DNA of 64,000 bases from assembly GCA_016712745.1 (NCBI GenBank), contig JADJQN010000003.1:310001-374000 (forward strand), in the 5' to 3' direction. Source of the DNA: Sandaracinaceae bacterium. Lineage in GTDB: Bacteria; Myxococcota_A; Polyangia; Polyangiales; JADJQN01. Both the position numbers and the translations under genes were made by a program. The notes below the pieces were generated by a model. It was given only the letters and a program-made list of their open reading frames with translations, did not search any database and was not told the origin of the DNA. Shown one piece after another: positions 46,416 to 53,956 of the stretch. Every line of letters begins with the position of its first letter. The stretch's first letter is position 1.

Positions 46416-47915
46416 GTGAGAAAGCTTCGCAATTCATCAACCGCGCTGTTTGCATTTCTCATCGTGTCCGCATGCGGAGAAAGCTCAGTGCCCGCCGCAA
46501 CGACGCCCGATCCGCTTGCAAGCTCCGCCGCGTCCGCGGCCCCAGCAGCGCCATCGACCGAGGAAAGCCCCGCGGCCGCAGCGCCATGTCCGGCCCAGAT
46601 CGCGGGCGCGACAAACGGGGTTGAGTCAGTACTGCCGGCGCTGTGCGCGTGGATGCGCTCCGCACCCGGCTTCGAACGGGTCGACTTTCAGGTATCGCAA
46701 CCCGAGCCGCTTTACGTCGCCGTCACTGCTCCCGACGAGGAAAGCGTTACGTCGATTGAATTGAGAGTCGCCGTTCCACGTGAGCAACTCTCATTCACCG
46801 TGGTGGCGGAGCAAAGCCGGCGGTCCGCTTGGGACATCGAGCTGCATTCTTCGTTTGGTCGGGGTGTGAGGGAGCTACGTCTTCTCGATGAGCTCGCTCG
46901 TGAGTGGGTTTTGCATGGCGTGCATTTTCTAGATGATGGCGTCGTCATCTTCGACGCGAGTGGCGACACCCTTGCCGTATGCGCTTTGGAGCGACAACAC
47001 TGTTTGGACGTCCCCAAGCGATTCTTCCCGGCCTCCGTGCGCGACGGACTTCACGGCAGCGCCGTATCAACGCTCTCGCTTGTAGACGGATCGCAAGTCG
47101 AAATCGATTTCGAGCACGAACAGGTACGCTTCGCCGCGTTTCAGTGGCGCGTACAACCGCATCCTCCCTGGACCTTTGCTGAGCCTCCGCGACTCGCGTT
47201 TGCGGAGCAGCCGTGGTCAAACGTGCCGCGCTTTGCCGAAGCGGAACGCACACTGACCCAAGCCCCGTGGCCTACCGTCTCTGCCCTCTCCGCTCACGCA
47301 AGAGAAGCCACACCGGGCGAAGCAGACGAAGTCCTGCGAACGCGTGAAGAAGAGCTCACCGCGTGGCAAGCCGCATCCGTTTCCGAACGCCCCCACCTCT
47401 CGCTAGAAGCGTGGATCTCGCCGCGCATCTACGACACCAGCGCGCCAAGGCTCGTCGAGAAAGTCGATGGTACCGCACGCATCGCTGTGATCACCGCGTA
47501 CCTAAACGTCCTGCAACTTCAAAGAATAGCGATTGCCGATGGCACCAACTCGTACGCCACGGTCACGCGCGTCGCGCCATGGGATCCTGGATTCTCCTAC
47601 GACATGCCCATCGACATAACCGGCCTCTTCGAAGCGCGCGCGTTCGCATGGCTACAAACCCAAGCTGCAGACGGCGGAGGTGGCCCGCTCATATGGGAAT
47701 CCTTCCTAGACATTTTCGTCGTCCACGGCGACGAACTAATCCGCCAGTCCATCTCCATCGGTTCAGCGTCGGAAACCAGTGCCTGCTACGGCGTCCCGAG
47801 CGTTGCCGGCCGTCACGAGCTGCTTCTTTCGGCTGGCCGCGGCTATCGAAGACAGGCGCGAGGGGCGCAACCGAATCCCGACTGCCAGGCTCCGCAGAGG
47901 ATTGAGCTTCGCTGA
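46416..47915 (+). CDS. lipoprotein, function unknown
   Basis: GTG 46416 starts a signal peptide ending at FLIVSACGES; a GTG six codons upstream (46398) is also open. About 499 residues with an Ala/Pro-rich linker followed by a beta-rich domain (DLQVS-like and LDEILAREWV-type alternation). No conserved motif was recognised. The protein ends 2 bp after the start of a 26-bp repeat seen again at 58056. Confidence 0.65.
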   Translation: MRKLRNSSTALFAFLIVSACGESSVPAATTPDPLASSAASAAPAAPSTEESPAAAAPCPAQIAGATNGVESVLPALCAWMRSAPGFERVDFQVSQPEPLYVAVTAPDEESVTSIELRVAVPREQLSFTVVAEQSRRSAWDIELHSSFGRGVRELRLLDELAREWVLHGVHFLDDGVVIFDASGDTLAVCALERQHCLDVPKRFFPASVRDGLHGSAVSTLSLVDGSQVEIDFEHEQVRFAAFQWRVQPHPPWTFAEPPRLAFAEQPWSNVPRFAEAERTLTQAPWPTVSALSAHAREATPGEADEVLRTREEELTAWQAASVSERPHLSLEAWISPRIYDTSAPRLVEKVDGTARIAVITAYLNVLQLQRIAIADGTNSYATVTRVAPWDPGFSYDMPIDITGLFEARAFAWLQTQAADGGGGPLIWESFLDIFVVHGDELIRQSISIGSASETSACYGVPSVAGRHELLLSAGRGYRRQARGAQPNPDCQAPQRIELR

Positions 47916-47938
47916 GTTTGGGCCGCTATTGGGCAGTG
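47913..47938 (+). repeat. 26-bp direct repeat, copy 1 (possible attachment site)
   Basis: It begins TGAGTTTGGGCCGCTATT and ends GGGCAGTG. The same 26 bp with one mismatch occur at 58056-58081 in the same orientation. Each copy contains two spaced TTGGGC units and lies just after the 3' end of a minus-strand gene. Confidence 0.7.
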
Positions 47939-48207
47939 AAGGGATCGTCCGGCTCGGGCGCGCGAGGATACTTAGCAGCGATGGACTCTAACTTGGCGCC
48001 GGCAGTGTACGTGGTGCCTCGCTTGTCTCCGGCCTTGTTTAGCAGCCCAGCGCTCACAAGCGCCGCCATGTCTCGACTCGCGACGGGCATTGTCACCCCA
48101 GCGTGATTTCGATACGCGGCGTTTCGAACGCGCTCCCCTAGCGCCGCGTTCACCAACGGCGCGGCGGCTCGGTCTGGCAAGCCGAGTCGTTTCAGCTCGG
48201 CCTCCAC
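47926..48207 (-). pseudogene. C-terminal winged-helix remnant of a Fic-family protein
   Basis: The frame (from GTG 48207) encodes ALGERVRNAAYRNHAGVT then SRDMAALVSAGLLNKAGD and GTTYTAG. This matches the winged helix at the end of many Fic/DOC proteins ('ASRDL..LV.AGLL...G..RG..Y'). The Fic motif HPFxxGNGR and the rest of the catalytic domain are missing; the Mrr gene occupies that place. A short working DNA-binding protein cannot be ruled out. Confidence 0.5.
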
Positions 48208-48245
48208 TTCGTCTGTCTCGTGGCGGAGCTGGCCGAGGTCGGTCC

Positions 48246-49157
48246 CTACCCCTCGTCGAAGTAGTCGCTGTCCAGCTTCGGAACGCGAAACGCTTTGTCT
48301 TGAACGCCAACGCCGTGGTCCATCATCAGGGATGTGAGTTGTGCACCGTCCACGAGCACGATTTGTCCACGCGCACGAAGCGCGTCGGCCACGGCAGTCT
48401 TGGTAAATGTGCTCGTGGTGATAAAGACCCCTTTGGTCGCGCCCTTCAGCTGAAGCGCACCCATGAAGGTTTGAATCTCCGGACTACCAACAGGGTTCTG
48501 CCAGCGCTTCGCCTGCACATAGATCTTCTCAAGACCGAGTGCGTCGAGCGAAATAATTCCATCGATGCCGCCATCTCCCGACCCACCGACGCGTTGCAGC
48601 GCGGAACGGTCCGTGCCGTAGCCCATCTTGTGTAGCAAATCCAAGACAAGCGTTTCAAAGAACTGCGGCGGCGACCGAAGAATATTCTCGAGCAAGTCTC
48701 GTGCGACACGCTCGCGGATTTCGGTCAACGCAACTCCGATTCGCTCTTCTGGACTCGCGGAGGCCCACGGACTCGCTGCAACGCCGCTCCCGGCAGTCTT
48801 TTCGCCCTTCACCTTCACGCGCGGCTCGCGGTCGGAGCTCGCAATGCGTTCTAGCTCAGCATCGGAAAGCGTCGCGTGCTTCTCCGCGAACGCGCGGCCC
48901 GCCGCTGTAAGTTGCCAAAGCCCACGCTTGGGACTTTCTGACAGCTGCACACGCTTCAGGCGGTCATGCGCCCATCCGATGCGATTCTTGAAAACCGCTT
49001 GCGTCCCACTCGGAAGCAACATCGCGCGGTCTGCGTCGGACAGATTCGCGCGTTCAGCGAGCGCTTCGTACGCATCGACGATGCTCACTGCATCGTGATG
49101 CTCGGCAAGGAAACGTAGCAGCGGTTCGATGAACTGGTCGTAAGTCGGGACGGGCAT
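48246..49157 (-). CDS. mrr: Mrr-like restriction endonuclease
   Basis: 303 residues. The N-terminal Mrr winged helix covers about residues 1-95 (PTYDQFIEPLLRFLAEH; SESPKRGLWQLTAAGRAFA). The C-terminal PD-(D/E)xK domain has FFETLVLDLLHKMGYG, GGSGDGGIDG with Asp199, and VQAKRW with Gln215/Lys217. Mrr enzymes are type IV nucleases that cut methylated or hydroxymethylated DNA. No methylase gene is adjacent. Confidence 0.93.
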   Translation of the reverse strand: MPVPTYDQFIEPLLRFLAEHHDAVSIVDAYEALAERANLSDADRAMLLPSGTQAVFKNRIGWAHDRLKRVQLSESPKRGLWQLTAAGRAFAEKHATLSDAELERIASSDREPRVKVKGEKTAGSGVAASPWASASPEERIGVALTEIRERVARDLLENILRSPPQFFETLVLDLLHKMGYGTDRSALQRVGGSGDGGIDGIISLDALGLEKIYVQAKRWQNPVGSPEIQTFMGALQLKGATKGVFITTSTFTKTAVADALRARGQIVLVDGAQLTSLMMDHGVGVQDKAFRVPKLDSDYFDEG

Positions 49158-49214
49158 TGTGCGAGGTTAGCCCAAGTCTGGCGGGTTGAGCTCGCAGCAC
49201 TTGCAGATCATGGC

Positions 49215-49798
49215 GTGCAGCTGGTCCCAGTGTCCGCATATTGCCCGAGCGATCTCTTCCTCAAAGCCGATGACACTCCTGTGTCGGCCACGATGACGCG
49301 ACACGTCGTATGCGTACGGCCGGACCTGAGCATCGAGGCTCTTGCCTCTCTCTTTGTCGAACGTGGGTTCAGCGGAGTTCCGGTCGTGGACGCGGCAGGT
49401 TTCCCGCTTGGTGTGGTCTCGAAAACTGATCTCGTGCGCGAGCGCTGCAAGCACGGAGAGACCGCCGAATACTCACCGACAGACTCCGCGGAAGGACAAC
49501 GCATCGAAGCAACGCTTGGAAACGGATTTCACGCGCAGGAGCTAGCGCGTGGTTGCGTCGCGGACATCATGACCCGTGTCGCGGTGACATTGCGCGAAGA
49601 CGAGTCACTGTCGCAACCCGCAGGCGTGATGGCCGCTGAGGGCTGCATCGGCTTCCGGTCGTGTTCGATCGCGGCGCCGTCGTTGGCACACTTTCCGCGC
49701 TGGATGTGATGCGTTGGTTGGGCGTGCGAGCCGGACACATCGCGCAGCGCGAAACCGCGGCGCGCACGCATCGCGAAGAAGAGAATGCCGATGCTTGA
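49215..49798 (+). pseudogene. CBS-domain protein with a frameshift in the second CBS motif
   Basis: The first frame (to 49709) has one good CBS motif (MTRHVVCVRPDLSIEALASL, GVPVVDAAGFPLGVVSKTDL) and the beginning of a second (VADIMTRVAVTLREDESL). From about 49641 the homology moves to another frame: HRLPVVFDRGAVVGTLSALD VMRWLG, ending at TGA 49798. One missing base after GAGGGC explains it. It is a recent mutation or a sequence error. ATG 49293 is an alternative start. Confidence 0.75.
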
Positions 49799-49832
49799 TC
49801 GACTCCAAACTATTCGCGCGGGAGAAGTGCGC

Positions 49833-50333
49833 TCACTCGCGATCGTCCCCCTTCGCCTTCTTGAGCAAGCTCGCGATATGCTCGTGCACGCGCGGGCTAT
49901 CGACGTGCGGCGCAACGGGAACTTCGGGAACCGCGCGGAGGCGGAGGAGAAGGCTGTCCGCTTCTTCTCCCGCCAATTCTTCGCACGTGGTGTAGACGCC
50001 TGCTGGCCCCTCTTCGAGCTGATTGTGCACTTCGAGAATCCCCCGGATTGCTGCGAGGATTGCATGCGTGGGTGTCGGAACGAGGAGAGCGGCCAGCGCT
50101 GAGTGATCCGCGCGGAGCTGCTTGGCGACGGGCAAGCCTTCCCCCTCACGACGCCGTCGCGCGTCTGGGAGAAGTACCTTCTCTTCCATGGCGATGTGGC
50201 GCAGCAGCCCGGCTCGAAACTCTGCGTATGCGTCGCGATCGACGTTGTCGGCATCCGCCACCGCGCGAGAGAGAAGCGCGTCCAGTCGCGCATGATCGTC
50301 CGCTAGGAATGCGTGAATGGCGCCGTGTGTCAT
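49833..50333 (-). CDS. hemerythrin HHE domain protein
   Basis: ATG 50333 (MTHGAIHAFLADDHARLDAL) is the family start; the frame stays open a further 1 kb upstream but that part is not protein-like. 166 residues. Iron ligands are seen in DDHARLD, LRHIAMEEKVLLPD, ADHSAL and VHNQLEEG. The family binds O2 or NO or regulates metal and redox stress. It is convergent with the frameshifted CBS gene. Confidence 0.85.
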   Translation of the reverse strand: MTHGAIHAFLADDHARLDALLSRAVADADNVDRDAYAEFRAGLLRHIAMEEKVLLPDARRRREGEGLPVAKQLRADHSALAALLVPTPTHAILAAIRGILEVHNQLEEGPAGVYTTCEELAGEEADSLLLRLRAVPEVPVAPHVDSPRVHEHIASLLKKAKGDDRE

Positions 50334-50431
50334 CGCTCGCTCTTCTAGCATCTCCCGACGCTCAGCGTCTGTTCGTCTTGTCGACAGCGCGCGAAATTCA
50401 CCAATCAGCGGAAATATGGATCCACGCCGGG

Positions 50432-50620
50432 CTACACGAATTCGTGCTCGCGCATCGCGCCGGCCTTGTCTGTCCAGCGCACGGCTCGTGGTTGGCCGTG
50501 CGGCGACACACCTATCTGCACCGTGTCGCCTTTTGAAAGGCCGGTCGCTTCGAGACCGAGGTTCACGTTGGTGTTTTCGCCCATCCGAACGCGCGAACAA
50601 CGTGGACACGCTCGTTCCAT
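50432..50620 (-). CDS. small CxxC protein, hypothetical
   Basis: From ATG 50620 the frame gives 62 residues with ACPRCSRVRMGENTNVNL and LSKGDTVQIGVSPHGQPRAV, a plausible zinc-binding or OB-like small protein. It lies 98 bp upstream of the hemerythrin gene in the same direction. No family recognised; could be non-coding. Confidence 0.35.
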   Translation of the reverse strand: MERACPRCSRVRMGENTNVNLGLEATGLSKGDTVQIGVSPHGQPRAVRWTDKAGAMREHEFV

Positions 50621-50752
50621 CGGAGCGCCCGTGGTTCGCCGACCCGTTGTGTACGAAGAGGCGCTTCCGTTCTGAATACCAATGGCTCGGGGGGACACCA
50701 ATGGTGCGACACGGCACGACTGCGACGTAGGTGGAGCGATGCGGGGATGCGA

Positions 50753-51313
50753 ATGAAGACCTGGGTAATACTCTTGTTCGTCGGTGGCCTAACGAACAGC
50801 TGCTTCGCAGCGCACGGCGCAATCGATGGTGCGGAGCCCGGTTGCGAGTGCGACACCGTCGATACACCCGTGTGTGGTAGTGACGGCGTGGACTACGAGT
50901 GCGCCGTTGCTGCGAGCTGTGCAGGCATCGCGTCCTTCTCTGTCGGTACGTGCGAGCGCCCTCTTGTGTGCGCGACGCCGGCGATCCCATGCTTGCCTCC
51001 CTCCAGCGCGTTGTACGATTACAATGGCTGCGAGATCGGATGCTGGGGGTTTTCGCCCCCGTACCTTGGGTGCGGGGCGCCGCCGGAAGATCTTCGCGAG
51101 GGTTGTCCGCCCAACGAGCGTCGTGAATACGGACCAAATGCATGCAGTTGGGAGTGCGTGCCGATCGAGTTTTGCCCGGATGCCATGGGATGTCCCGACC
51201 CGCTGCCGAACTCTGTGTGCAACCCTGACTACGACATTTCTCAAGGGTGCTTCGGCGGTTGCTCCTGCCACCTGCTCGAGGCTCGGGAGCCCACGCCGAG
51301 CATGTCCCCTTAG
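50753..51313 (+). CDS. Kazal-type protease-inhibitor domain lipoprotein
   Basis: ATG 50753 starts a signal peptide (MKTWVILLFVGGLTNSC). A Kazal domain follows: CECDTVDTPVCGSDGVDYEC, with Cys spacing C-x-C-x7-C typical of bacterial Kazal proteins. The rest is cysteine-rich (18 or so Cys) with CWGFSPPYLGCG and FGGCSC. Secreted protease inhibitors of this type are frequent in predatory Myxococcota. Confidence 0.8.
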   Translation: MKTWVILLFVGGLTNSCFAAHGAIDGAEPGCECDTVDTPVCGSDGVDYECAVAASCAGIASFSVGTCERPLVCATPAIPCLPPSSALYDYNGCEIGCWGFSPPYLGCGAPPEDLREGCPPNERREYGPNACSWECVPIEFCPDAMGCPDPLPNSVCNPDYDISQGCFGGCSCHLLEAREPTPSMSP

Positions 51314-51497
51314 CGCGCAACTCTCGCGCCCGACGAAGGCGCACAGACGAAATAGAATCGCCACGGTGGGCGCGGTTACTTCGCAAAGCGTTCCCTGGTG
51401 CAGTACGTGCGACCAGAGCGCGTTCATCGCGTCCTGCGCTGTCCTCGCAGATTGAATCGCAGGTGGCAGCTAATGTTGCGCGCGAAGCGAGCCGCCG

Positions 51498-51986
51498 TCA
51501 TTCCGCCGCGTTTTCGCTTTGCCAGCGCATCAGCAAATAGCCAAGTGCGATCCCAGTCACTACCAGCTCCGCAACCGCGCAGCCGATGGCCCAGTAAGCG
51601 TTCTGTATGCTCAAAGTGCCGACTGCCTCGGCCCCGAGAACGTCGAACAACAACATTTGGTATCTAGCGTCCAGATATGTCGATACGCCGAACACGATGC
51701 AAGCGAACACGGTGAGCCCGATGGCTAAAAGAACCATGAGCAAGCGCGAGCGCAGAGGGACGGACATCCCTGCCTGCAACGCGAGTCGCAGTCCACCGGC
51801 CAACACAAAACACTCGAGCACCAGCCCGAGCAGAGGACGCGGGATGGCGAGAACGGTGTTCGTCCCAAGGAGCCAGAAGAACGCTGTCGCCGACACGATG
51901 CTGCCGATCAAGGTTCGCGCGAGCAGGACAGCGGCAACCGCCGCGAGCGCGCCAAACACCGCGCCAGCCCGTGGATCCTTTTGCAT
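51498..51986 (-). CDS. four-helix membrane protein, function unknown
   Basis: ATG 51986 (MQKDPRAGAVFGALAAV) gives 162 residues with four hydrophobic helices and small loops. The pattern (VLAIPRPLLGLVLECFVLAG) is not one I recognise. It stands alone between the Kazal gene and the toxin-antitoxin locus. Confidence 0.65.
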   Translation of the reverse strand: MQKDPRAGAVFGALAAVAAVLLARTLIGSIVSATAFFWLLGTNTVLAIPRPLLGLVLECFVLAGGLRLALQAGMSVPLRSRLLMVLLAIGLTVFACIVFGVSTYLDARYQMLLFDVLGAEAVGTLSIQNAYWAIGCAVAELVVTGIALGYLLMRWQSENAAE

Positions 51987-52048
51987 GGGTGCACGGTAGC
52001 AGGCATCCCGCGCATGCACCCGCAATCGCAGCAGTGTAAGTTCGGGGG

Positions 52049-52423
52049 ATGTCTCAGTCCGGTATCAAGGAGCCAGGAAAACGTCAGTGGCGCGACTACC
52101 GAACGGCATCGGGCAATCGGCCGGTCAAAGCATTCCTCGACGGACTAAGCGACGACGAACTCGCATCTGTCGTTGCCGAGATGAAAGCGGTCGCGGCAAA
52201 TGGATAGAGTGACGCTCGTCACCTACGCGGAGACATCTACGAAGTACGCGTTGGATCCGCCACAAGAGCCTTTCGAGTTCTCTTTGCCGCGGAGGGACGG
52301 TTCAAACACGTCCTCCTATCGCTGTCGGCGTTCACCAAGAAGACGCAGAAAACCCCGCCACGGGAAATTGAGCTTGCCGAGGCACGGCCTGAAGACTGGC
52401 GAATTCGTGCGGTCAAGCACTGA
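52049..52423 (-). other. placeholder: no feature on the minus strand here
   Basis: The strand opposite the toxin remnant was checked and holds no supported gene. Confidence 0.05.
52049..52423 (+). pseudogene. HigB/RelE-like (phage Gp49 type) toxin with an in-frame TAG
   Basis: From ATG 52049 the frame reads NRPVKAFLDGLSDDELASVV, then a TAG at 52205-52207, and then in the same frame RHLRGDIYEVRVGSATRAFR VLFAAEG and LSAFTKKTQKTPPREIELA, ending at TGA 52423. That is the complete HigB/Gp49-like toxin fold of about 124 residues broken at codon 53. It is followed 52 bp later by a HigA-like antitoxin. Loss of the toxin with retention of the antitoxin is a common decay path; a base error is the alternative. 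Confidence 0.8.
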
Positions 52424-52427
52424 CGTA

Positions 52428-52469
52428 TAGCTTCTGAGCTATTGCCTTGACGCTATAGCTTCGGAGCTA
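52428..52469 (+). promoter_or_regulatory. two operator-like palindromes ahead of the antitoxin
   Basis: TAGCTTCTGAGCTA (52428-52441) and TAGCTTCGGAGCTA (52456-52469) are both TAGCT-N4-AGCTA palindromes, centres 28 bp apart, each preceded by TGACG. They fill the gap between toxin and antitoxin and are likely HigA binding sites. Confidence 0.6.
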
Positions 52470-52475
52470 CAGGCC

Positions 52476-52757
52476 ATGAGTATGCCGAAAGACTTCCTCG
52501 CTGAACTCATTTCTGAGCGAACAAAGCGGAATTCGAAATTTCCATCTTTGGTTGCGGAGGCGCAGGCCCGAAAGGACATCGCACGCGCGCTGACGGCACG
52601 CCGCGAAAAACGTCGACTTTCACAAACTCAGGTCGCGGCTCTGATGAACACTTCGGCCTCGGTGGTAAGTAAGCTGGAGTCCGGCGGCGACGTAAAGCTG
52701 TCAACGATGCAAAGGTACTGCTCGGTCATCGGCGCTAAGCTTCCCATCGCCCGCTAA
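52476..52757 (+). CDS. HigA-like XRE-family antitoxin
   Basis: 93 residues with a helix-turn-helix: RREKRRLSQTQVAALMNTSA then SVVSKLESGGDVKLSTMQRY. Order toxin-antitoxin and the palindromes upstream fit a higBA locus. The antitoxin should bind its own operators. It may now be an orphan, since the toxin gene has a stop codon. Confidence 0.88.
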   Translation: MSMPKDFLAELISERTKRNSKFPSLVAEAQARKDIARALTARREKRRLSQTQVAALMNTSASVVSKLESGGDVKLSTMQRYCSVIGAKLPIAR

Positions 52758-53337
52758 GCGTCTCTCTGTTGTTTTTGATTAGTCTCCGCACCGCAACTGG
52801 GCAGCGCTTCAGCTTCGATCTACACTACTTGTCACTCGAGAATTCCGATGAGCAAGACACCTGCCCCCAAAGTCACGAAGCGCGCCGACGCACCTGTTTC
52901 GATCCGACATACGACCAGCCTCCTGAGGAGCGGTTGCCGCGTATGCGGTTGCCCTCAGAGACTTCGCGCCTATTCGTCATTCGAGTTCGGCGGCGACCGC
53001 CATCCCTCAGCACGGAGCCAAAGATCGCGCGCTCGACAGGTCATCGCGGACCGACGCGGGGGCCATGACGAGAAATTCGTCTCTATTTTCGAAAAAAAGT
53101 GACCGTCAAAAAACGCGAGTGATTTCGCGAGCAGCGTTTGCACTTTTGCTTAAAGGGTCTTCGGGCGCGCGGCACCGCGACGCGCTGGGTCGCGGCTCTT
53201 GACGCGCCAGAAACAGCGGTTACCTTGCGCGGCCCCGCAGGTGTGTGGCGTAAGCGCCGAACGCAAATGCTAGCATTCCGGTCCGCAGGCCATTGCTACA
53301 GCGGCGCTTCGTTCCGCGGAGAACGCTTGCCCGTCGC
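52758..53337. other. 580-bp stretch without a supported gene
   Basis: Several short frames exist (for example 52848-53102, 84 codons), but none has a family match, ribosome binding site and composition all in favour. The part 53100-53340 shows repeated GGTCCGCAGG/GCGCGGC-like short motifs of no clear meaning. Possibly remnants of lost genes next to the toxin-antitoxin locus. Confidence 0.5.
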
Positions 53338-53949
53338 CTACAGTGGCCCCAGGTCAGGGTAGAACATGCAGGGCATTCCGGCGTCGGGACTATTATCCAC
53401 GACGCTCACGAGACGTGCGCGAAAGTCGGCTGCTGTCACGGTTGGAAAGACCGGTTCTCCAAAGTGTTCTCCGCCGTTCAAATCGCAAGGCGCGGTGAGG
53501 CGGCCTTCTACAATTTCCCCGTCCGCGCGTGCGGCGCGCGTGATCGCAAACGAGCATGAGTTGGTGTTTTGATAAATGCACCGACTTTCACTCGCGCCGC
53601 AAAAGTCGTCCGGAATATCTTGTCCTTCCGTGGCGCCAAATAGGAACGCCGTCATCGGCGTTACACCGACACGCGTAAACCAAGGGCCGGGGGCGAAGAT
53701 GTCCATGCGTACAACATCCACGGACCCTTCGCTGACTGCGCCACTTCCGGTTTCACAGAATGGCCCGTCATGGTGTATGCGATTCTGAAAGAACGCGTCG
53801 GCAATACAGTACTCCCTAGGATCGTGGCCAGGAAACGCGATCGTCGCTCGCACGTAGTCCTCACCACATGCGGCGGGGACGCCTGGCACCGAACTACCGC
53901 ACCCAACGAGCGCGGCAGGAAACGCGAGAAACAGAAAAATCCTATTCAT
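53338..53949 (-). CDS. secreted lipoprotein, function unknown
   Basis: 203 residues with a lipoprotein signal (FLFLAFPAALVGCGSS). About eight cysteines suggest disulfides (CGEDYV, YCIAD, DDFCGASESRC). It follows the large metallopeptidase gene by 7 bp on the same strand and probably shares its transcript. No family recognised. Confidence 0.7.
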   Translation of the reverse strand: MNRIFLFLAFPAALVGCGSSVPGVPAACGEDYVRATIAFPGHDPREYCIADAFFQNRIHHDGPFCETGSGAVSEGSVDVVRMDIFAPGPWFTRVGVTPMTAFLFGATEGQDIPDDFCGASESRCIYQNTNSCSFAITRAARADGEIVEGRLTAPCDLNGGEHFGEPVFPTVTAADFRARLVSVVDNSPDAGMPCMFYPDLGPL

Positions 53950-53956
53950 AAATTGC

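Noticed and set aside
50334..51386. 1-kb upstream extension of the hemerythrin frame
   Set aside because: Arg/Ser-rich non-protein-like sequence that lies opposite the Kazal gene; the family starts at 50333.
52049..52423. Minus-strand entry listed as a placeholder in the features
   Set aside because: It carries no gene; only the plus-strand HigB remnant in this interval is supported.
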